DNA of 64,000 nucleotides from Lactiplantibacillus plajomi (lineage in GTDB: Bacteria; Bacillota; Bacilli; Lactobacillales; Lactobacillaceae), in the NCBI RefSeq assembly GCF_005405405.1, contig NZ_BJDZ01000013.1, positions 1-64,000 of the forward strand, read 5' to 3'. Numbering within the stretch: position 1 is the stretch's first letter; every line of letters begins with the position of its first letter. This document shows positions 28,355-34,792 of this stretch, in pieces. A model generated the notes under the pieces. It did no database searches, was not told where the DNA came from, and saw only the letters and a program-made list of their open reading frames with translations. The position numbers were made by a program, and so were the translations under genes.

Positions 28355-28388
28355 CAAAAAAACGCCCACCAGTACGGTGAACGTTTAA
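28355..28388 (-). terminator. Terminator of the phosphodiesterase-MFS operon
   Basis: ACGTTCACC and GGTGGGCGT around GTACT, followed by seven T on the minus strand. Confidence 0.75.
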
Positions 28389-28393
28389 GGACG

Positions 28394-29647
28394 TTAAGCT
28401 TGCGTCGTTGTTTTTCCTAAACGGGGCAACGCCAGAAAAATGACGAGACCAATGATGAATAAAATGCTGAGCGAAGCCGCCCCAATCGTTGATTTACCCG
28501 TAATTTGGGTCACAATCCCGACCAGTACCGGCCCCATAACGGCGGAAAACTTCCCGAGAATGTTATAAAAACCGAAGAATTCACTGCCGCTCTGCTTCGG
28601 AATTAGCCGCCCAAAGTAGGAGCGGCTCAGGGCTTGAATTCCCCCCTGACTAGTTCCGACCAGCACCGCCAAAATCCAGAAGTCGACCGTTGATTCCAGT
28701 CGCAGTGCATACAGGCAAATTCCAAGGTAAATCAAGATACCTAACAAAATGCCGAAACGCGTCGAGATCTTATTCGCCAACCAACCGTATAGTAGTGAAA
28801 ACGGAAAGGCGACTAGTTGCACGACCAGCAAGACGATCATCAACGTCGTGGTGGTGATTCCCATGTCCATCCCGATCGAAGTGGCCATGGTAAAAATCGT
28901 GTCGACCCCGTCAATGTAAAAGAAGTAGGCCACTAAAAACCAGGCGGCGGCCCGGTAATTACCGATGTGTTTCAAGGTCGACCAGACCCGCGCAAAACTC
29001 GACCGGATCGGGTGACCATTTGGTTCCAACGCGTACTTTTGGTGCACGTTCTTCAATAACGGAATGTAAAAAATGATCCACCAGGCGGCGGCTAACGCGA
29101 AACTCCAGCGCGCGACCCCGTAACTGGATAACATGCCGAAACCGCTGGTTAGTTGCAACACTAAGAACAAGACGAAGGCCAGCACCCCGCCCAGGTAGCC
29201 AAAGCCGTAACCATATGAGGAAATGCGATCCATCTGCTTGTTAGGCGCAACGTCGGTCAGAAAGCTATCGTAAAACAGGTTACCGCCCGAATAGCCAATG
29301 ATTGAAAGGATGTAAACCACTAGTAACCATTGCCAGGCCGACGACGGTACCAAGCTTAGGCCGAGCGTCATCACCATCCCCAACATCGAAAACGCGTTTA
29401 AAAACCGCTTCTTCGTGTTTGGGTAATCAGCTAGCGCGCCCAGAATCGGCGCCAAGATCGAAACCAGTAAGGTCCCGAAACTATTCGCGTAGCCCCAATA
29501 AGCCGTGGCGTTTGCGGGACTGACCCCGCTGCTTTGCGCAACCGCCTTGAAGTAAACCGGCAGTACGGCGGTCGTGACGATGATCCCGTAACCGGAGTTT
29601 GCCCAGTCGTAGAAGATCCAACCCCACTGTTGCTTATTAAATTTCAT
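28394..29647 (-). CDS. UMF1/Atg22-like MFS transporter
   Basis: A 417-aa, 12-helix MFS protein of the UMF1 (Atg22-like) family. The N-terminal QWGWIFYDWANSGYG motif is characteristic. These transporters are usually linked to efflux of amino acids or small metabolites; the substrate is not known here. ATG 29647 lies 11 bp after the phosphodiesterase gene, so the two form an operon. Confidence 0.88.
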   Translation of the reverse strand: MKFNKQQWGWIFYDWANSGYGIIVTTAVLPVYFKAVAQSSGVSPANATAYWGYANSFGTLLVSILAPILGALADYPNTKKRFLNAFSMLGMVMTLGLSLVPSSAWQWLLVVYILSIIGYSGGNLFYDSFLTDVAPNKQMDRISSYGYGFGYLGGVLAFVLFLVLQLTSGFGMLSSYGVARWSFALAAAWWIIFYIPLLKNVHQKYALEPNGHPIRSSFARVWSTLKHIGNYRAAAWFLVAYFFYIDGVDTIFTMATSIGMDMGITTTTLMIVLLVVQLVAFPFSLLYGWLANKISTRFGILLGILIYLGICLYALRLESTVDFWILAVLVGTSQGGIQALSRSYFGRLIPKQSGSEFFGFYNILGKFSAVMGPVLVGIVTQITGKSTIGAASLSILFIIGLVIFLALPRLGKTTTQA

Positions 29648-29658
29648 CAAAAAACTCC

Positions 29659-30948
29659 TTATTTAAAAATCCCGTTCAGTTCGTGTCCCGGTAACGCGCC
29701 GTCAAAGTGCAGCCCGAGGAGCCGCGCAAAGGTCGGGGCTTCGTCGACCAAGTCGGCCCGTTCAACCGTCGCACCGGCTTTCACAGCTGGTCCGTTGAAT
29801 AGTAGCGTCGTTTGGTAATCCGGCTTAGTCGGGTCGTAGCCGTGGACCCCGTGATAACGGTCCGGTTGGCCCAAGGTATCCGGATGGACCGGCTCAACGA
29901 CTAACGGCCGCCGGCTTTCATCGGTGAAGTAGTAGCCGGCCTGCGCTTCGGCCATCAGGGTACACTGCGGATCGGCACCGCGGTCGGCCGCGGCGGGCCC
30001 GTCGATTACCGTTTCAACCCCTTCGACACCGGCAACCAACGCTTTGAGTTCGGCCACCGCGTCAAAGTTGCGGGTATAAACGTAGGTCGACCCGTCCGTC
30101 GTTTTAGCCATGACCCGCCAGTCGTCTTCAAACGTCTGGTCCGGCCGCGGCGTCAACCAGCCCTTGGCCGCAAACAGCGTGTTCAGGTGGATCATGTGGT
30201 CAACGTTGATCTGGTAATGGTCGCCTAAAATCACGAAGTTGGTGTCGGCAAAGGTTCCGGCCGCCTTGGTTGCATCAATGATTTGGCCAACGTGGCGGTC
30301 TAACCGGTGTAACGCCTGCATGGCCTGCTTGGAACGTACACCGTAACGGTGGCGCATGCTGTCCATGTCAACCAGGTGGATCATTGTTAAGTTCGGCCGC
30401 TTATGGCTGATCGTATCGACCGCACACGCCGTAATGAATTCGTCAAGCTCCGGCTGTTTAATCCCACGCCGTAAATGCCCGTACTTGCGGTCCATATTGA
30501 GTAAGAACAGCGGTGAACTGGCCTTTAACGATACCAGTACCTGGTTGGTCCAGATCCGGTTCGGGAAAATTTCGGCCAAGTTGTAAGTAATCTTACTGCC
30601 GGCCGTCACCGGCCATAAAAACGCGGCGGTCGTCATTTTTTGCTTGCGCGCCAAGTCGTACAGTGTCGGGACGCGAACGTCCTTTTGGTACCAGAACCAG
30701 TCGGGCGAGCGCCGCTTAGGTTGTAACTTCGTATTATTCACAATCCCGTGAATTCGCGGGTATTGCCCGGTAATAATCGTCGTGTGTGACGGGTAGGTCA
30801 AAGTCGGGTAAATCCCGGTCACGGACTTGACCCAGGCCCCGCCAGCCATCAGTTGACTTAGCACCGGTAATTCCGCCCCGTGTTCGCGCAAGTCGCGGAA
30901 CCCGAGTGAATCTAATGAAATGATGACTAAGTGTTGGTTGGTCGCCAT
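29659..30948 (-). CDS. Alkaline phosphatase superfamily type I phosphodiesterase
   Basis: A 429-aa soluble type I phosphodiesterase/nucleotide pyrophosphatase (PF01663-like). The metal and nucleophile region is ISLDSLGFRD at the N-terminus, with the Thr nucleophile in YPTLTYPSHTTIITG (about 48-62), then HLVDMDSMRHRYG and GDHYQIN (second metal site). No signal peptide, so cytoplasmic. Start ATG 30948; the frame to 31041 lacks an SD. It is first gene of the operon with the UMF1 transporter. Confidence 0.88.
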   Translation of the reverse strand: MATNQHLVIISLDSLGFRDLREHGAELPVLSQLMAGGAWVKSVTGIYPTLTYPSHTTIITGQYPRIHGIVNNTKLQPKRRSPDWFWYQKDVRVPTLYDLARKQKMTTAAFLWPVTAGSKITYNLAEIFPNRIWTNQVLVSLKASSPLFLLNMDRKYGHLRRGIKQPELDEFITACAVDTISHKRPNLTMIHLVDMDSMRHRYGVRSKQAMQALHRLDRHVGQIIDATKAAGTFADTNFVILGDHYQINVDHMIHLNTLFAAKGWLTPRPDQTFEDDWRVMAKTTDGSTYVYTRNFDAVAELKALVAGVEGVETVIDGPAAADRGADPQCTLMAEAQAGYYFTDESRRPLVVEPVHPDTLGQPDRYHGVHGYDPTKPDYQTTLLFNGPAVKAGATVERADLVDEAPTFARLLGLHFDGALPGHELNGIFK

Positions 30949-31043
30949 CAATAATCGCTTCCTTACATAATTAGCATAACTTTGATTATACCGCAGAAAT
31001 TTCCCGCCTGTCACACCCGAAATGAAATGGTCGCCACTCAAAA

Positions 31044-31085
31044 ACGAACGTGTGCCAAAAGATGGCTGACTTTGGGCGCACGTTT
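31044..31085. repeat. Dispersed intergenic repeat, copy E
   Basis: Inverted repeat with 15-base arms (AACGTGTGCCAAAAG and CTTTGGGCGCACGTT) separated by ATGGCTGA. It shares the CCAAAAG-loop-GACTTT core with the other copies. Confidence 0.55.
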
Positions 31086-31191
31086 CGCCCCTTATCCGAC
31101 GGAGACACAGAGGCGGCCGTGACTTTTGCCGTAGCCCCCTTTCCTAACATCAGCCAAGTCCGAATCGTGGCAACTTGCCGCCTTGCCGGTT

Positions 31192-31325
31192 GGTCCTAAA
31201 GCGGCTGGAGCGTGGTGGACACGACTTTAAGCCAAGCAACCCACTTGTCTTAAAGCTCGGTCTTTGGGTAAGTCGGGAAACAACCCCGACTAACGCAAAC
31301 GACACCACTGAGCCACTTTAGGACC
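31192..31325. other. Structured inverted element, three-way-junction-like
   Basis: Outer arms GGTCCTAAAGcGGCT (31192-31206) and AGCCaCTTTAGGACC (31311-31325) pair. GTGGTG (31212-31217) pairs with CACCAC (31303-31308). Inside are CTTTAAG/CTTAAAG (31225-31231, 31249-31255) and a GTCGGG/CCCGAC hairpin (31272-31290). The mismatch within the outer arm (C opposite A) leaves the rest intact. Function unknown; strand not decidable. Confidence 0.5.
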
Positions 31326-31686
31326 GCCCTCACGGCTAAATACGTGTCCATTAAACAGTGTCTCCCAACGATTGAAATTGGAAGTATCAACGTGAGATAG
31401 CCAGGATTAAATTATAAGGTATGAACCTTATTGGACTGTCCGTAGTATAAGTAATCATACAATTGGTCGGTGCACCGTGTTTCGAATAGTAAAGAATAAA
31501 ATACGACCTGCTCGGATGTTACCACGTCCATTAATATGATTTTTCACGGATAGGCACCAAATTGATAACGATTCTAGTCAACGTCAATAATATTGTGTAT
31601 TTCCAAATTAATAGTAGCGTCATTACGAACTCGAAGTCCAAGAGGCCATGTTTGATTTTTAGCGCCATATATTCCACTATAATTCA

Positions 31687-31720
31687 AAAAAATCCGTAAA
31701 ACCGTTTTTGGTTTTACGGA
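31687..31720 (-). terminator. Terminator of the esterase-like hydrolase gene
   Basis: TCCGTAAAACC and GGTTTTACGGA form an 11-bp stem, followed by seven T on the minus strand. Confidence 0.75.
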
Positions 31721-31741
31721 GCTAATCTTAGTATGTTTAAA

Positions 31742-32569
31742 TTAATCAGTCGTTAAGATGCCCTGGGTCTGTAACCAGCGGGTCGCCAAGTGTGGCCACT
31801 GGCGGGCTTCCGCGTTCAAGTACTTCGGCTTCCCCGGCTTAGCGGTCACGTGGTCCGCAAGCGCCAGGCCGTGAACCCCGTTACCGAATAAGTGGTATTC
31901 TACCGCCACGCCCTTAGCCATTAAAGCTTGGACGTATAACAGCGAGTTTTGGGCCGGCACCAGTTCGTCGGTCCGGGTCTGCCAAACAAAGGCCGGCTTC
32001 GTAGCCGCAGTGACCAACGCCTGCGCCGCCCATAATTGCTGGTTTGACGTCACCTTGATTCGTTCTGCCTGGGTCGTTGGAAAACCGGCGCGGAGGTCGA
32101 TCACCGGATAACTCAGGACGACCGCTGCGTGGCGGCCGCGGTACGCGTTTAACCCGTACTGCTCACGCAACTGCGGGTCGGTCGCAACGACGTTGAACAA
32201 CGCGGCAACGTGACCCCCGGCTGAAAAGCCAGCTAACACGATCCGGTCCGTGTCGACGTGGTGCGCCGCGGCCTGGTCGCTAACCCAGTCCAACGTGGCC
32301 GCCACTTGGTGCAACGCCCGTGGATAAACCGGCGTTTCCGGTGCTTCCAGTTGGTAGTTCAGTACGATTGTGTGCATGCCGCTCGCGTTAAAACGGGTCG
32401 CAATTGGCGCTTCTTCCCGACCAGAATGGTAAGTAAAGCCCCCGCCCGGGCAAATAATCATGAGCGGGTAGTCAACCGGCGTCCCCAAATCAGAAATCTG
32501 GTCGAGCCAAGTCGCGGTCAGGTGAAACGGTTGGTTGTCAGTCGTTAGTGTCACGTTTTCAATTTGCAT
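31742..32569 (-). CDS. Alpha/beta hydrolase, carbohydrate-esterase-like
   Basis: A 275-aa alpha/beta hydrolase of the dienelactone/acetyl-xylan esterase (BD-FAE) type. The HGGG-equivalent oxyanion motif is CPGGGFTYHSGREE (about 43-56), the nucleophile elbow is GFSAGGHVA (about 122), the acid lies in TRTDELVP, and the His is in GVHGLAL. It may deacylate sugars or plant phenolic esters. ATG 32569; divergent from the GntR gene, which probably controls it. Confidence 0.85.
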   Translation of the reverse strand: MQIENVTLTTDNQPFHLTATWLDQISDLGTPVDYPLMIICPGGGFTYHSGREEAPIATRFNASGMHTIVLNYQLEAPETPVYPRALHQVAATLDWVSDQAAAHHVDTDRIVLAGFSAGGHVAALFNVVATDPQLREQYGLNAYRGRHAAVVLSYPVIDLRAGFPTTQAERIKVTSNQQLWAAQALVTAATKPAFVWQTRTDELVPAQNSLLYVQALMAKGVAVEYHLFGNGVHGLALADHVTAKPGKPKYLNAEARQWPHLATRWLQTQGILTTD

Positions 32570-32653
32570 TACGAATCCCCCCATATTGCCTAATTAATTA
32601 ACTTTCATTTCCTCACCCAACATTATAGATTACAGTCGTAAGCGCTGTCAATT

Positions 32654-32688
32654 TTTATTCGAATAAATATCTAAATTTATTCGAATTA
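32654..32688. promoter_or_regulatory. Two ATTCGAAT palindromes, candidate GntR operator
   Basis: TTTATTCGAATAAA (32654-32667, perfect palindrome) and a near copy centred at 32682/32683 are 22 bp apart, two helical turns. They lie between the divergent hydrolase and GntR genes, just upstream of the gntR promoter. The spacing suits cooperative dimer binding. Confidence 0.6.
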
Positions 32689-32690
32689 TT

Positions 32691-32719
32691 TATTCAATTG
32701 ATAAAGAATCTGATATAAT
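32691..32719 (+). promoter_or_regulatory. Promoter of the GntR gene
   Basis: An extended -10, TGATATAAT (TATAAT at 32714-32719), with a poor -35 (TATTCA) 17 bp upstream. Confidence 0.6.
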
Positions 32720-32754
32720 GTAGGTAAATAAAGGAATGAACGAGGGTGACAGCC

Positions 32755-33477
32755 ATGGCAAAAGCAACTTACGCAACCATATACGAAACACTCAAAAAGC
32801 GCATCCTGGCTGGGGACTACAGTATCAAGATGCGCCTACCGATTGAAGACGACTTAATTAAAGAATTTGACAGTAGCCGCTACGCCGTGCGAAAGGCCAT
32901 CGAACAACTGGCCGCCGAAGGATTAGTATACAGTGTAAAGGGGCGCGGTGTGGTGCTGCTTGAACATTCACCGCAAACCCAGCAGTTTAACTTAAACCTA
33001 GGCGATACGACCGGCGTAGCCGCGATGAATCGCGGCCGCTCCATCGACTACCAAACGGACGTGATTTACTTTGAACAGGTCATCGTTGACCAGGCCCTAA
33101 GCGCCAAAACAGCTTTCGAAATCGGTATCCCGGTTTACGCCATTCAGCGGGTACGGGTCATCAACGGTACCCGCGCCGTAATCGATATCAACTATTTTAA
33201 CGCTCAACTAACGCCCGGGATTACGGCGGCAATCGCCAAGCAGTCGATTTACCATTATTTAAAAACGACGTTGAAATTAAAAATTGCGGTCGTTAAGCGA
33301 ATATTGCAAATAGACTCCGCCAAGGATCTCGACTTGGAACAACTCGATCTCGGCGATAATAACTGTGTCGGCAATATGATCAGCATCTCTTTTAATGATC
33401 AGGGGCGCCAGTTCGAATACACTGAATCACACTTCATTCCGAACGAATTTAACTTCACCCGCCTCATTCGTAACTAG
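32755..33477 (+). CDS. GntR/HutC family regulator with UTRA domain
   Basis: A 240-aa regulator. The N-terminal winged helix (about 1-65; ...LPIEDDLIKEFDSSRYAVRKAIEQL) is of GntR type, followed by a UTRA ligand-binding domain (about 85-235) as in HutC-subfamily regulators of sugar uptake. ATG 32755 follows GAGGGTGA. It probably represses the divergent esterase-like gene, and possibly itself, through the paired TTCGAA sites. Confidence 0.88.
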   Translation: MAKATYATIYETLKKRILAGDYSIKMRLPIEDDLIKEFDSSRYAVRKAIEQLAAEGLVYSVKGRGVVLLEHSPQTQQFNLNLGDTTGVAAMNRGRSIDYQTDVIYFEQVIVDQALSAKTAFEIGIPVYAIQRVRVINGTRAVIDINYFNAQLTPGITAAIAKQSIYHYLKTTLKLKIAVVKRILQIDSAKDLDLEQLDLGDNNCVGNMISISFNDQGRQFEYTESHFIPNEFNFTRLIRN

Positions 33478-33492
33478 AGCAAACAAACTAAA

Positions 33493-33530
33493 TCCCCGCG
33501 GACTGTGCGCAACGGTCCGCGGGGATTGCT
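33493..33530 (+). terminator. Terminator of the GntR gene
   Basis: CCCCGCGGAC and GTCCGCGGGG form a 10-bp stem with a loop of about 12 bases; the tail (ATTGCTTGTT) is only weakly T-rich. Confidence 0.6.
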
Positions 33531-33540
33531 TGTTAAATCA

Positions 33541-33573
33541 ACGATTGGAACGTTTACCAAAAGTTAGCGACCA
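33541..33573. repeat. Dispersed intergenic repeat, copy D (partial)
   Basis: ATTGGAACGTTTACCAAAAGTTAGCGACC corresponds to the central core of copy B (63475-63510) with several changes. Confidence 0.45.
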
Positions 33574-33611
33574 ATTGTTGCATTTTAATTACAATGTTTA
33601 TTTAAAATATA

Positions 33612-33651
33612 TTCGAACAAATATTGACTAATTAAGCTAACCATTTATAAT
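33612..33651 (+). promoter_or_regulatory. Strong promoter of a candidate sRNA, with a TTCGAA site
   Basis: TTGACT (33624-33629) and TATAAT (33646-33651) are 16 bp apart, one of the best consensus promoters I saw in the window. A TTCGAA (33612-33617) within an AT-rich palindrome ends six bases upstream of the -35 and resembles the operator pair of the nearby GntR gene. Confidence 0.65.
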
Positions 33652-33658
33652 AATAGTT

Positions 33659-33783
33659 GTAAAAAGCTAATGGGGGTTAGCCTTTACACCACGAAAACTC
33701 GTGGTCGACATGGGGTCAAAGGATTAGGTCAAGGAGTCGTCATAAGATTGGGTGTCACTGGTTAGGTAACTAGTGACTTTTTT
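33659..33783 (+). ncRNA. Candidate small RNA, about 125 nt
   Basis: It starts about eight bases after the TATAAT. The predicted RNA folds into an AAGCTAA/TTAGCCTT hairpin, a CCACGA-AAAC-TCGTGG hairpin, a linker of about 60 nt, and a terminator stem of about nine pairs (33754-33777) with six T. A 31-codon frame (ATG 33670 to TAG 33765) lies inside, but it has no SD, and its stop falls inside the terminator stem. The RNA is free-standing: the next gene begins 240 bp away and has its own leader. I do not recognise an Rfam family. Confidence 0.6.
33754..33783 (+). terminator. Terminator of the candidate sRNA
   Basis: GTCACTGGTTA and TAACTAGTGAC pair around a minimal loop with one G-U wobble, followed by TTTTTT. 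Confidence 0.8.
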
Positions 33784-34032
33784 AATGCCCAACTAAAATT
33801 ATCCCTTATACCAAACGACCGTCAGTGGTCCAACATGCAACGGAAAAGTGTGCTAATTTATAGTAGCCCTTATCAATCAGTTTGGATACTGCTTGATCAA
33901 ATACTTACTAGGGTGACTAACAGCCTCGTCTTAGGCATCGGCCGTCCTAAGTAACCAGCTAACAAACGGCAACTTGATACTCACTGTATATCAATAGTAT
34001 GGTAGAATGATATATAAATAGAGGTGATTTAT

Positions 34033-34323
34033 ATGAAGACAACGCCAACTACCGTTCGTCTTGATGATGATCTCAAGAAACAATTAACTAAACAACTAAA
34101 ATCCATGGGGCTAAGCATCAATGGGTATTTCAACTTAGCTGCTCGTCAATTGGTTATTCAAAAGAAAGTGCCTTTTGAAGTACTATCTGAATCAGATGTG
34201 CCAACGGAAGCAACTAAGAAAGCCATCGTAACGGCCCAAGCGAAGGAACTCGGCATCCTCCCCGATGACGCCCCTACTTTCAATAGCGTAGACGAACTGA
34301 AGACCTATCTGGATAAAGCATGA
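34033..34323 (+). CDS. RelB/DinJ family antitoxin
   Basis: A 96-aa antitoxin with an N-terminal ribbon-helix-helix region (TTVRLDDDLKKQLTKQLKSMG) as in DinJ/RelB. The C-terminal half should bind the toxin. Its stop overlaps the start of a YafQ-like toxin reading frame (ATGA). ATG 34033 follows AGAGGTGATTTAT; an ATA codon precedes it. TA operons of this type autoregulate. Because the partner toxin is broken, this is an orphan antitoxin. Confidence 0.85.
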   Translation: MKTTPTTVRLDDDLKKQLTKQLKSMGLSINGYFNLAARQLVIQKKVPFEVLSESDVPTEATKKAIVTAQAKELGILPDDAPTFNSVDELKTYLDKA

Positions 34324-34631
34324 TATACCAACTAAAAGTCGAGCCTTAATTCAAGAAAGACTATCAGCGGTTAAAACTTCGGCACCCTGAGTTGATTACT
34401 CATCTCATGAACAGCTTAAATCAGTTGCACTTTAACGGTGTCGTTAATGCTGAGTATCAACCACACATCTTAAATAATCGCGGTGGCAATTATACTGGCT
34501 GTTACGAATACCATTTATCCGATGGCAAAGTTGACGTGCTCGTTATTTATATGCCCCATAAAACTAATCCAACAATTCGCCTAATTAGAGTTGGTAGTCA
34601 TCATGAGTTATTTCACGGGACGTTAAAATAG
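34320..34631 (+). pseudogene. YafQ/RelE-type toxin interrupted by a stop codon
   Basis: The frame begins at ATG 34320, overlapping the antitoxin stop. It reads nine residues, hits TAA at 34347-34349, then stays open in the same frame to 34631 (94 more residues) with clear YafQ homology. The catalytic-type residues remain: the His in YQPHIL, the His/Asp region YHLSDGKVDV and GSHHELF near the end. A single substitution explains it. Restart inside at TTG 34392 would lose about 24 N-terminal residues. A terminator follows. Confidence 0.8.
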
Positions 34632-34670
34632 TGATTTAATTAGCTGTATGATAATGCTCCTAAAATTTTT

Positions 34671-34705
34671 GCGCGGTAGTTGAAGTTACCACGCTTTCTT
34701 ATTTT
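34671..34705 (+). terminator. Terminator of the TA locus
   Basis: GCGCGGTA and TACCACGC pair around the loop GTTGAAGT (one G-U), then TTTCTTATTTTT. Confidence 0.65.
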
Positions 34706-34714
34706 TAGTCGTAA

Positions 34715-34769
34715 AAACTCCTATAATTATTAGACAAATGGCTCTAACAATTATAGGAGTTTTTTTGCT
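34715..34769 (-). terminator. Terminator of the surface protein gene
   Basis: AAAAACTCCTATAATT and AATTATAGGAGTTTTTT are complementary, with T-tracts on both strands. It is bidirectional, between convergent genes. Confidence 0.75.
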
Positions 34770-34792
34770 AAACTGAATGTTACATTAACACT

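Larger units (their letters stand above)
30949..31741. other. Gene-free 0.8-kb stretch with structured elements
   Basis: No ORF is supported in either strand. It holds a dispersed-repeat copy (31044-31085), a three-way-junction-like inverted element (31192-31325), a small perfect hairpin (31414-31431) and the terminator of the downstream minus-strand gene (31687-31720). Confidence 0.65.

Noticed and set aside
33670-33765. 31-codon peptide inside the candidate sRNA
   Set aside because: No SD, start in the first hairpin and stop within the terminator stem; kept only as a note to the RNA.
33659-33783. Riboswitch upstream of the toxin-antitoxin operon
   Set aside because: A full terminator and 240 bp separate it from the antitoxin start, and its motifs match no riboswitch I can name.
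34392-34631. Functional shortened YafQ toxin starting at TTG 34392
   Set aside because: It would lack the N-terminal helix and has no SD; more likely the remains of the interrupted gene.
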